The notes under the pieces: generated by a model
What the model was told of the DNA's origin: nothing
What the model saw: only the letters and a program-made list of their open reading frames with translations
Database searches by the model: none
In this document: positions 36,051-44,650 of the stretch, in pieces
How positions within the stretch are numbered: position 1 is the first letter of the stretch
Layout of the letters: every line of letters starts with the position of its first letter
From: Actinomycetota bacterium
GTDB lineage: Bacteria; Actinomycetota; UBA4738; HRBIN12
DNA: 64,000 nucleotides
Direction: 5' to 3'
Assembly: GCA_005884925.1 (NCBI GenBank)
Contig: VAYU01000025.1
Coordinates: 16,259 to 80,258, forward strand
Made by a program: the position numbers and the translations under genes

Positions 36051-37508
36051 TCAGGATCGGCGCTGCTCGTCCGCCTCGCGCCGCTCCTTCGACCCCGGCT
36101 TCTTGAGCGCGGCGGTTCGCGCGAGCTTCGCGCGGAGATCGCTCGGGGCATCGGTGGACCCGTGCTCGGCGACCGGTTCCACCAGGCGGTCGAGCAGATC
36201 CGAAGCCGACTCCCGCCCGACCGACGTGCGCGCGGGCCGCAGCTCTGGGACGACCACGACCTCGGGCCGCGCCGTCGCATCGGTCGGTTCGACCTTCGCG
36301 ACGGGGACAGGCTCGGCCTCCGGCGTGGTGATCGGCTCGGGCGGTGGTACGGGTTCGGAAGGTGGAACGATGGGTGCCGGCTCGGGTTGCGGCGTCTCGA
36401 CGACCGGCTCCGGCTGCGGCGTCTCGACGACCGGCTCGGGCATCGTCGGCTTCGGAGCTGGAACCGCAACCGGTCTCGGCTTGCGCCTCGGGGTCCGCTG
36501 TTTCTTGGGCGTTGGCTGGCGGCGCCGCGCCGGGGCCGGCTCGGGCCGCGCAACGCGAACCGGCTCGGGCTCCGGCTTCGCAACGATCGGCTCGGGTTCG
36601 GGAACCTTCACGACGTCCTGTGAGACCGGGATCACCGTGGGCACCGGCATCCGACTCCGACGCCCCGGTTGCGCAAGCGCCGCCAGTGCTTGCTGGAGCT
36701 GACCCTCTGCACGACGGCGTGCGGCCTCGCTCGCATCCAACTTGTGCTGGAGCGAGGCGACGCGCTCCTTGATCCGATCGCCCGCTTGTTCGATCGCGAC
36801 CGCGCGGTCGACCTCGACCAACGCGAGGTCTTCCGGCACCGACTCGGCGAAGAAGGGCACCCCGGTCCCGATCTTCGCCGCCGGCTCACGCATCGACAGC
36901 AACGAGAGGGTCAGGGCCAGCAGCAACCCGAGCCCGATCGCGATCTGGTACCCGAGCCATGAGAACCGAACGTCAGACGTCAGCGCCGCATCGCGGTACT
37001 CGAACTGTGCGACGAAGGGTTGCGCCCCGATCGCCGTGTACGAGTAGAAGGTCGCTGGTCCCCGTTCATTGGTCGGTGTCCGCTTCGTGACGACCCACGT
37101 CGGCGCGCCGGCTGCTGCGACCGCCGCGTCGATGTCCGCGTCGTTCAGCGAGTGGGCGGAATCGAGGGGCTCGTGGAGCGAGGACCACAAGAGGAAGTGT
37201 TGCGGCGACCAGATCCGGACCGCCCTGATCCGGGCGTCGTTCACGAGGATCTCGTCGTGGACCTCTTCGATCACGAGATCGCTCAGCGATCCCGTGATCG
37301 GCAACGATGCTGAAGCCGACAGGACGTTCGGCTGGATCACCCGTTGGCTGAGCGCGGCATCCAGGGCGGCGGTGTCACGATGCCGCGTCGCGACCGCGCG
37401 GTGCTCGGCGGGGAACGTCAAGACGAACAGAACGAGGAGCACCATGGTGAAGGGCCACCACACCCTGGCGCTGAACTCATCCCGCGTGAAACGATCGATG
37501 AAGCGCAT
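36051..37508 (-). CDS. Membrane protein with extracytoplasmic domain, coiled coil and PEP-rich repeat tail
   Basis: Two TM segments (WPFTMVLLVLFVLTFPAEH; SWLGYQIAIGLGLLLALTLSLL), coiled coil, then PEPVVETPQPEPVVETPQPEPAP repeats. Confidence 0.7.
   Translation of the reverse strand: MRFIDRFTRDEFSARVWWPFTMVLLVLFVLTFPAEHRAVATRHRDTAALDAALSQRVIQPNVLSASASLPITGSLSDLVIEEVHDEILVNDARIRAVRIWSPQHFLLWSSLHEPLDSAHSLNDADIDAAVAAAGAPTWVVTKRTPTNERGPATFYSYTAIGAQPFVAQFEYRDAALTSDVRFSWLGYQIAIGLGLLLALTLSLLSMREPAAKIGTGVPFFAESVPEDLALVEVDRAVAIEQAGDRIKERVASLQHKLDASEAARRRAEGQLQQALAALAQPGRRSRMPVPTVIPVSQDVVKVPEPEPIVAKPEPEPVRVARPEPAPARRRQPTPKKQRTPRRKPRPVAVPAPKPTMPEPVVETPQPEPVVETPQPEPAPIVPPSEPVPPPEPITTPEAEPVPVAKVEPTDATARPEVVVVPELRPARTSVGRESASDLLDRLVEPVAEHGSTDAPSDLRAKLARTAALKKPGSKERREADEQRRS
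36379..36432. repeat. Two tandem 27-bp units (GGCTCGGGTTGCGGCGTCTCGACGACC) in the PEP-rich coding region
   Basis: 36379-36405 and 36406-36432 differ at two positions; a partial third unit follows. Confidence 0.9.
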
Positions 37509-37603
37509 CCCCCTGGCGTCCCTCCTCAGCCGCCCGACGGTTGAGGGTACCTCCCCAGGTCAGGTGGGTCGACGGCCGGAAGTCGGTCGGACTGGCGAAA
37601 GGC

Positions 37604-38719
37604 CTACCTGCCTTCCTGCAGCGAGAGCTGCAGGAAGGCGCGTTCCACGACAAGCCGCGGGTTGAGGTTCACATCGTCGGCGAGCGCAGCCCTCGCCTCC
37701 TCCATCGCCGCCAGACCCGCCACGGCCTTCGTCAGCGAGCTGTCCTCGGCCACCTCCCGATCCGGGTTCAACAGAGCGCGATCGGACGCCCCGGTCCCGG
37801 CGGCGACCGCGTCGCGCAGCAGGGCCGACGCCGCCATCAGGACTCGATCGAGATGATCCCGTTCGGCCCGACGCTCCCGGCGGTGGAACCGGGTCTCGAT
37901 CCGCCGGATCGAGCCCCGGTACGCCTCCTCGGGCCGTCCCTTCTCATCGAGGAACGGCGCGAGCTCGGCATCGAGCTCGCGCCCGAGTCCTTTCTTGTGC
38001 TCGGCCGCCGCCGCGATCACCGCGTCGGCGGCCTCGAGCGCCCCCGCCGCCCCCATGGACCCGAGCTCGAGCGCGCGCGCGGCCACGTCGCGGAACGCGA
38101 GCCCGTCGTCATCCACCGCCATCCGGCGGGCGCGTCCGAGGTTCCCACCCGCCAGGCGCGCGGCGAGCCGGGCCCGGGCCGCCGCGACTCCCTCGGCCTC
38201 GAGCTGCTCGACCACGAACGGCTCGCTGAGCGCCGTGAACGTCACGATGTGGCACCGGCTCCAGATCGTCTCGGGCAGCTCGTGCGCCCGCGCGGAGAGC
38301 AACAGGAAGACGGCGTCGGCGGGAGGCTCCTCCAAGACTTTCAGCAACGTGTCGGCGGCTGACGGCGACAGTCGGTCGGCCTCGCGGATCAGGAAGACCT
38401 TCCGGCCGGGCTCCGGCGCGGTCAGGTAGGCGGGATGCCACACCTCTTCGCGCACGGTGTCCACGTGGATGTCGCGGCCCTCCGGCTCGACCACGAACTC
38501 GTTCGGATGTTGGTCGCGAAGCGCGAGCCGGCAGTCGCGGCACTCGCCGCATCCGCCGTTCGCGCACAGGAGCGAGGCGGCGAACGCCCGCGCGGCGAGC
38601 GACTTGCCGGACCCTTCGGGCCCGGCGAAAACGTAGGCGTGGTGCGGGCGTTCCGCCGCGCCGCGGAGGAACGTCATCGCGGCGTCCTGTCCCGGCACGT
38701 GATCGAGAACCGTTGGCAC
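37604..38719 (-). CDS. holB: DNA polymerase III delta' subunit
   Basis: HHAYVFAGPEGSGKSLAARAFAASLLC...CGECRDCRL...HPNEFVVEPEG...KVFLIREADRLSPSAADTLLKVLEEPPADAVFLLLS. Confidence 0.95.
   Translation of the reverse strand: MPTVLDHVPGQDAAMTFLRGAAERPHHAYVFAGPEGSGKSLAARAFAASLLCANGGCGECRDCRLALRDQHPNEFVVEPEGRDIHVDTVREEVWHPAYLTAPEPGRKVFLIREADRLSPSAADTLLKVLEEPPADAVFLLLSARAHELPETIWSRCHIVTFTALSEPFVVEQLEAEGVAAARARLAARLAGGNLGRARRMAVDDDGLAFRDVAARALELGSMGAAGALEAADAVIAAAAEHKKGLGRELDAELAPFLDEKGRPEEAYRGSIRRIETRFHRRERRAERDHLDRVLMAASALLRDAVAAGTGASDRALLNPDREVAEDSSLTKAVAGLAAMEEARAALADDVNLNPRLVVERAFLQLSLQEGR
37610..37639. repeat. 13-bp perfect inverted repeat, 4-nt spacer, at 3' end of holB
   Basis: GCCTTCCTGCAGC gaga GCTGCAGGAAGGC. 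Confidence 0.95.
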
Positions 38720-38766
38720 GTCACCAAGAGTAACGACGGCCGCGGACGTGCGGACCGTCCGGGGAT

Positions 38767-40812
38767 TCAGTTCGTCGGGTGGTGATCATCACGCTCGTGG
38801 ACCGCGCGCTCCAGCGCGTCGCGGACCGAATCGAACACGCTCGCCGGATCGCGGTTGGCGTCCACCACCACGAACCGCTCCGGGTGTTCCTCCGCGATCT
38901 TGAGGTACGCGTCCGCCACCTTCGCGAGGAACTGCTGTCCCTCCTGCTCCATCCGATCGCGCGGCTCGTCCTCGGATCTGGCCAGCCCGAGCTCCGGCTC
39001 CAGGTGGAGCAGGATCACCATGTCCGGGAACAATCCCTGCGTCGCCCAGACGTTCAAGGACAAGACGTCAGGCTCGCCCAACCCGCGCGCCCATCCCTGA
39101 TAGGCGAGCGACGAGTCCACGTACCGGTCACAGATCACGACCTTGCCCTCCGCCAGCGCCGGCCGGATCACGCTGGCCACGGTCTGCGCGCGGGCGGCGG
39201 CGAACAGGAGCGCCTCGGCTCGGGCATCCAGCTTGCCGGTCCCCGGATCGAGGAGGAGCTCGCGGATCTGTTCCCCTGCGGCCGTCCCTCCGGGTTCACG
39301 CGTGACGAGGACGTCGAGGCCGAGCGAGCGCAGGTGGGCTTCGGCCATCGCGATCTGCGTGCCCTTGCCGGCGCCCTCGACGCCTTCGAAGGCGATGAAC
39401 AGGCCGGTGGCGGGAGGTCGCTTGAGTTTGGGCACGAGGGTGAGCGGGACGGGACGCGACAGACGGTACCGCTTGAGCAGGCGCCTGGTGTTGATGCCGG
39501 CACCGACGACCAGCGATCCGGCGACGGCGAGTGCGAGCCGCGTCCCGGACAGGTCGATCCGGTTCCCCCCGACGTAGAACTGCCCGGGACCGATCCATCT
39601 CACGAACGTCTCGAAGCCCTGCGCAAGGGTCGGGAACGCCGCGAGCGACAGGAACAGGAACATCCGCGACAACGTCGTCAACGACCCGAACGTCCGGCCG
39701 CGGAACTCGTCGACGACGTTCTCCTGCAGCAGCGTGTACCCGCTGACCCACGCCAGACCGCAGAACGCGCCGAGCCACACGGTGAACACGATGGCCCAAG
39801 AGAGGTTTGGCATCGTCGCCAGGACGAACAGGGAGGCCGCGGCGGCGATCAGCGACCAGACGAACACGATCTCGCGATCGACGACCTTGGCCGCCTGTCC
39901 GGCCGTCGCCATCCCGAGCCCCATCCCGACGCCGAACGCGGTCACGACCAGCCCCCATCCCGATGGGCCGGCCTCGAGCGTCGACGTCACGAACACCGGA
40001 CCGATCGCGAGCACCGCTCCGACCGCGCCGAAGGCGACCACGATGCCGCCCGTCATAGCCGACGCGATCGAGTTCTCACGGAGGAAGTTGATCCCGTCCT
40101 TCGTGTCCCGCCAGACACGCGACAGCGTGAGGCGTTGGGTGGTGTGGCTCGGCTGCGGACGGATCGCGATCCCCGCGACCATGCTCGCCGAGAACAGGAA
40201 TGTGCCCGCGTCTAACAGAAGGGCGAGCGACTCCGGCTGGGTCGCGAGCGCGGGGATCCGCCCACCCATCCAGATCGAAACGGCGGTGAGGACCGCGAAC
40301 GCCGCGCCGCCGATCGGGAGCGTCGCGTAGGAGCTGAGCAGCACGAGCGAGTTCGCGTTGGTGAGCTGGCGTCGCGGGACGAGGTTCGGGAGCGACGCAT
40401 CCCGAGCCGGTCCCCACAGCAGCGATAAGCACTCGATCGCGAACGACAGCAGGTAGATCGCCCACAACTCGCGCAGGAAGACCATCGACAGGTACATCGC
40501 GCCCCGCGCCAGATCGGCGACGATCATCAGACGCTTGCGATCGAGCCGATCGACGAGGGTGCCGGCGATCGGACCGAACAGGAACGCGGGAAGCGTGCGG
40601 GCGATCATGACGCCCGCGACCGCGAGCAATGCGGTTCCGCCACCGAGGTTAGCGACGATGGCCGTCACCGCGACGAACCCGACCCAGTCGCCGAACGATG
40701 AGACCGACATCGCCGCGAGCAGCCGGACGAACGCCCGGTGCGTCAGCAGATCCTTGAAGGTCGCCGACCGTGCGCCGCGGAGGACCTCGACCTCCTCGGC
40801 GACGGACGACAC
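38767..40812 (-). CDS. tmk: Fusion of MFS transporter (N-term) and thymidylate kinase (C-term)
   Basis: N-term FVRLLAAMSVSSFGDWVGFVAVTAIV... multi-TM MFS; C-term GLFIAFEGVEGAGKGTQIAMAEAHL...VTREPGGTAAGEQIRELLL...VICDRYVDSSLAYQGWARGLG (Tmk). Confidence 0.95.
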   Translation of the reverse strand: MSSVAEEVEVLRGARSATFKDLLTHRAFVRLLAAMSVSSFGDWVGFVAVTAIVANLGGGTALLAVAGVMIARTLPAFLFGPIAGTLVDRLDRKRLMIVADLARGAMYLSMVFLRELWAIYLLSFAIECLSLLWGPARDASLPNLVPRRQLTNANSLVLLSSYATLPIGGAAFAVLTAVSIWMGGRIPALATQPESLALLLDAGTFLFSASMVAGIAIRPQPSHTTQRLTLSRVWRDTKDGINFLRENSIASAMTGGIVVAFGAVGAVLAIGPVFVTSTLEAGPSGWGLVVTAFGVGMGLGMATAGQAAKVVDREIVFVWSLIAAAASLFVLATMPNLSWAIVFTVWLGAFCGLAWVSGYTLLQENVVDEFRGRTFGSLTTLSRMFLFLSLAAFPTLAQGFETFVRWIGPGQFYVGGNRIDLSGTRLALAVAGSLVVGAGINTRRLLKRYRLSRPVPLTLVPKLKRPPATGLFIAFEGVEGAGKGTQIAMAEAHLRSLGLDVLVTREPGGTAAGEQIRELLLDPGTGKLDARAEALLFAAARAQTVASVIRPALAEGKVVICDRYVDSSLAYQGWARGLGEPDVLSLNVWATQGLFPDMVILLHLEPELGLARSEDEPRDRMEQEGQQFLAKVADAYLKIAEEHPERFVVVDANRDPASVFDSVRDALERAVHERDDHHPTN

Positions 40813-40827
40813 GGGCGGCCGCGCCTC

Positions 40828-43302
40828 CTAGGCCTTCTTCGGCGCCGAGGGTTCCGCCGCGGCCGTCTTCTTCGCGGCCGTCTTCTTGGTCGTCTTCTTG
40901 GTCGCGGTCTTCTTCCCCGCCGGCTTCTTCCGAGCCGCGGCCTTGCGAGCACGTGCCTCGGCCTTCGTGCGTCGCGCTTCCGCCTCCGCCTCCACGTCAC
41001 CCGGTCTCGTGACGTTGAACTCCAGATCCAGCTCGGCTCCGCAGTTCCAGCAGCGCAGCGACTTCGGCCGGCGAAGCAGCAAGGAGCCACACTCGGGGCA
41101 CGACCGGTCCTTCTCGGGCGGGTTGTTCACCGCCAGATCGCACTCGGGGTACCGGTCGCAGCCGTAGAACGTCCCGAAACGGGTGTGCTTCTCCACCAGC
41201 TCCCCGCGGTGACACTGCGGGCACGTCACGCCGGTGGACGTCGGCGGGTCCTTCTTGATGTAGCGGCACTGCGGATACCCGCTGCATCCGACGAACGGGC
41301 CGTAGCGGCCGACCCGGCGCTGGAGCTGCCGACCGCAATCGGGACAAGTCTCGTCGAGCAGCTCCGGCTCGGCGCGCTCGGTCCCGTCCATGTTGCGGAT
41401 GTAGCGGCACTCGGGGTAGTTGGGGCAGCCGATGAACTTGCCGTAGCGCCCCAGCTTGACCTGCAGTCTCCCCGGCTCCCTCCCCTCCTGGGGACAGAGC
41501 GGGCAGAGCTCGTCGAGCTCCTCGGAGTACCGTTCGAAGGAGTCCTCGGCCTTCTCCAGCGCGCGCTCGAACGGGCCGTTGAACTCCTCGAGCATCTGGA
41601 CCTTGCGGAGCTGACCCTCGGCGATGTCGTCGAGCTCCTTCTCCATGTAGGCGGTGAAGTCGGGGTTGACGATGTCCGGGAAGTGCTCGACGAGCTTGTC
41701 GGTCACCACGTAGCCCACGTCCTCCGGACGGAACCGTCGATCCTCCAAGCGGACGTACCCGCGGTCCTGGATCGTCGAGATGATCGACGCGTAGGTGGAC
41801 GGACGCCCGATCCCGAGCTCCTCCAGCTTCTTCACGAGCGAGGCCTCCGTGTACCGCGGCGGTGGTTGCGTGAAGTGCTGCTCCGGCAGGACCTCGAGCA
41901 TGCGAAGGAGCTGCTCCGCAGTGAGTACCGGCAGCGCGGCCTCGGCGTCTTCGTCGGGCTCATCGTCGCGACCTTCCCGGTAGAGCTTGAGGAACCCGTC
42001 GAAGAGGAGGGTCTGCCCGGTCGCCCGGAGTCCGTAACGGGTCCGCTCGCCGTTGCCGGAACCGGCGGGGACGAGCGCCTCGATGTCGATCCCGACCTGG
42101 TCGAACCGTGCGTCCGCCATCTGCGTGGCGACGGTCCGCTGCCATACCAAGCTGTACAGCCGGAGCTGGTCGCGCTCGAGCGCCGATGCGACGCGCTGCG
42201 GCGTCCGGAGCACGCTCGTGGGGCGAACCGCCTCGTGGGCTTCCTGCGCGTTGCGCGACCGGGTCTTGTACCGGCGCGCCTCGGCCAGGGAGTAGTCCTT
42301 CCCGTAGTCCTGCCGGACGAGCTCTGCGATCTCGCGGAGCGCCGAGTCGGCGATCGTCACGGAGTCCGTCCGCATGTAGGTGATCAGGCCGGTCGTCCCC
42401 TCCCCGGGCAGGTCGATCCCCTCGTACAGCCGCTGGGCGAGCGTCATGGTCTTGCGCGCGCTGAACCCGAGCTTGCGCGCGGCCTCCTGCTGGAGCGTCG
42501 AGGTCGTGAACGGAGGCGCCGGGGAGCGCTTCCGCTCCTTCTTCTCCACCCCGGTGATGCGGTAGGACGCGCCGCGGAGCCGCTTGGCGTGCTGCGCCGC
42601 GTCTGCTTCGATCCCGAGGAGCAGTCCCTTCTTGTCGGGACCGCTGGCCAGCTTGCCCTCGGGGATCTCGATGAGCCGCGCGAGGAACGGCTGCTCGACG
42701 TCCTCGGGGGTGAGCCGGACGTCGATGCTCCAGTACTCGACCGGCACGAACGCGTCGATCTCGCGCTCGCGCTCGACGATGAGACGCACGGCCACGGACT
42801 GGACGCGCCCGGCGGACAGGCCGGGCTGTACCCGCTTCCACAGGAGCGGCGAGATCTTGTAGCCGACGAGCCGGTCGAGGATCCGCCGGGCCTCCTGAGC
42901 GTCGAAGAGCTCCATATCGATCGTCCGGGGGTGGGCGAACGCGTCGAGGATGGCGTCGCGGGTGATCTCGGTGAAGGTGACGCGCTTGGCGTCCGCCGGC
43001 TCCACGCCCAGCAGGGTCGCCACGTGGAAGGCGATGGCCTCCCCCTCACGGTCGTAGTCGGTGGCGAGGACCAGATCCTCCGTCTGCTTCAGGGCCCTCT
43101 TCAGATCCGCCACGTGCCGCTTCGAGTCCTCGGGGACCTCGTACTGCACGGCGAAGTCCTGATCGGGGTCGACCCCGAGCTTGGAGCGGGGCAGGTCCCG
43201 GATGTGCCCATACGAAGCCCGGACGGCGTAGCCGTCACCCAGGTACTTCTCGATCGTCTTCGCCTTGGCAGGCGATTCGACGACGACGAGCGTTTTGGTC
43301 AT
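40828..43302 (-). CDS. topA: DNA topoisomerase I
   Basis: MTKTLVVVESPAKAKTIEKYLGDGYAVRASYGHIRDLP...LATDYDREGEAIAFHV...GLITYMRTDS...several C-terminal CxxC zinc fingers and a Lys/Ala-rich tail. Confidence 0.98.
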   Translation of the reverse strand: MTKTLVVVESPAKAKTIEKYLGDGYAVRASYGHIRDLPRSKLGVDPDQDFAVQYEVPEDSKRHVADLKRALKQTEDLVLATDYDREGEAIAFHVATLLGVEPADAKRVTFTEITRDAILDAFAHPRTIDMELFDAQEARRILDRLVGYKISPLLWKRVQPGLSAGRVQSVAVRLIVEREREIDAFVPVEYWSIDVRLTPEDVEQPFLARLIEIPEGKLASGPDKKGLLLGIEADAAQHAKRLRGASYRITGVEKKERKRSPAPPFTTSTLQQEAARKLGFSARKTMTLAQRLYEGIDLPGEGTTGLITYMRTDSVTIADSALREIAELVRQDYGKDYSLAEARRYKTRSRNAQEAHEAVRPTSVLRTPQRVASALERDQLRLYSLVWQRTVATQMADARFDQVGIDIEALVPAGSGNGERTRYGLRATGQTLLFDGFLKLYREGRDDEPDEDAEAALPVLTAEQLLRMLEVLPEQHFTQPPPRYTEASLVKKLEELGIGRPSTYASIISTIQDRGYVRLEDRRFRPEDVGYVVTDKLVEHFPDIVNPDFTAYMEKELDDIAEGQLRKVQMLEEFNGPFERALEKAEDSFERYSEELDELCPLCPQEGREPGRLQVKLGRYGKFIGCPNYPECRYIRNMDGTERAEPELLDETCPDCGRQLQRRVGRYGPFVGCSGYPQCRYIKKDPPTSTGVTCPQCHRGELVEKHTRFGTFYGCDRYPECDLAVNNPPEKDRSCPECGSLLLRRPKSLRCWNCGAELDLEFNVTRPGDVEAEAEARRTKAEARARKAAARKKPAGKKTATKKTTKKTAAKKTAAAEPSAPKKA

Positions 43303-43436
43303 CTCGGTTGCTTCCTCCGGTGCCGGACGGTACCACCGGCCGCCTCTGCGGCTGGCATGGCCGTCACGAGACCGCCACAACGCGCTGTTACGCTCGGCGT
43401 ATTCCCCGTACCCCTTGAGGCCACCCCGGAGGACGC

Positions 43437-44105
43437 GTGCTCGCCCTGCTCACCGACACGATCATCCGGCTGGTCAGCGAGCACGGATATGTGGCCATCT
43501 TCGTCCTGATGTCGCTGGATTCAGCCTGTGTGCCCTTCCCGAGCGAGGTGACGCTGCTCTTCGGTGGAGCCCTCACCAGCACCGTGGTCGTCGGCGCGGG
43601 GCAGGAGTTGTCGCTGGTTGGAGTCGTGTTCTGGGCGATGGCAGGGACGTTGATCGGATCGTGGCTCGCCTACGGGGTGGGCTACGCGGGCGGGCGGCCC
43701 GCGATCGACCGGTTCGGCCGGTACCTGCTGATCCGACCACACGAGATCGACCGGGCCCACGATTGGTTCGAGCGCCACGGTGAGGCCGTGGCCGCGTACG
43801 GGCGGCTCATCCCGCTGGTCCGGTCCTTCGTGAGCCTGCCGGCGGGCGTCGCGGCGATGCGGTTCTGGCGATTCACGCTGTACACCCTGGTGGGATCGGT
43901 CATCTGGTGCGTCGGCCTCGCGTCGATCGGGCACGTGTTCGGTGATCGCTGGCGCGAAATCGAACGGGTCATCCAGCCGTTCGCTTTGATCATCGCCGGC
44001 GTCGTCGTCGTGGCACTCGTCATGTTCGTGTCGCGTCGCTGGGGACAGGTCCGTCGCGAGTACGCGGCGCTCGACGCGCGCGAAGATGGGTCGACCAGCA
44101 CGTAG
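43437..44105 (+). CDS. DedA-family membrane protein
   Basis: GYVAIFVLMSLDSACVPFPSEVTLLFGGAL...FERHGEAVAAYGRLIPLVRSFVSLPAGVAAMRFWRF. Confidence 0.93.
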   Translation: MLALLTDTIIRLVSEHGYVAIFVLMSLDSACVPFPSEVTLLFGGALTSTVVVGAGQELSLVGVVFWAMAGTLIGSWLAYGVGYAGGRPAIDRFGRYLLIRPHEIDRAHDWFERHGEAVAAYGRLIPLVRSFVSLPAGVAAMRFWRFTLYTLVGSVIWCVGLASIGHVFGDRWREIERVIQPFALIIAGVVVVALVMFVSRRWGQVRREYAALDAREDGSTST

Positions 44106-44111
44106 CGCTCG

Positions 44112-44591
44112 TCAGAGGTTGGCGACCATCGTCCAGTTCCCGCCGGACTCATCGACCTTCTCGAACCCGGCCTTCTGATACATCATCCGCGACCGGTTGT
44201 GCACCGCGACCGAGAGCGACAACGCCTGGAACCCCTCCTCGCGGGCCTGCACCATGCACGATCGCAAGAGCGCCTCGCCGATCCCCTTCCGCCGATGAAG
44301 GGGGACGACCGCGATCGACAGCTCGGGGATCTTGTCGTCCACGAAGCCGTACCCGGGATCCTCGGCGGTGAACAGCCGGTACCACGCCGCTCCGACCGGC
44401 GCGCCCTCAACCTCCGCCACCACCCCACCGTCCCCCTCGCGTCCCCATCCCTGGTGGTAGCGAACGAGCACGGGGTCGGCCAGGACCTCCTCGATCGGCT
44501 CGCGGGGCCAATCGGGGTTCCACCGAGCGGCCTCGTAGAGCATCTTCTTCAGGAACTGCACGTCGTCCTTCGTCGCGGGACGGATGTTCAT
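44112..44591 (-). CDS. GNAT-family N-acetyltransferase
   Basis: MNIRPATKDDVQFLKKML...ELSIAVVPLHRRKGIGEALLRSCMVQAREEGFQALSLSVAVHNRSRMMYQKAGFEKV. Confidence 0.93.
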   Translation of the reverse strand: MNIRPATKDDVQFLKKMLYEAARWNPDWPREPIEEVLADPVLVRYHQGWGREGDGGVVAEVEGAPVGAAWYRLFTAEDPGYGFVDDKIPELSIAVVPLHRRKGIGEALLRSCMVQAREEGFQALSLSVAVHNRSRMMYQKAGFEKVDESGGNWTMVANL

Positions 44592-44650
44592 CCGGATGGA
44601 GCCTCCGTGAGATGCCTCGGCTGCATGGGAACCCTAGCGCACAACGTCGT

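Noticed and set aside
40738-43509. 923-aa + strand ORF antisense to topA
   Set aside because: topA on the minus strand is unambiguous; this frame shows no domain.
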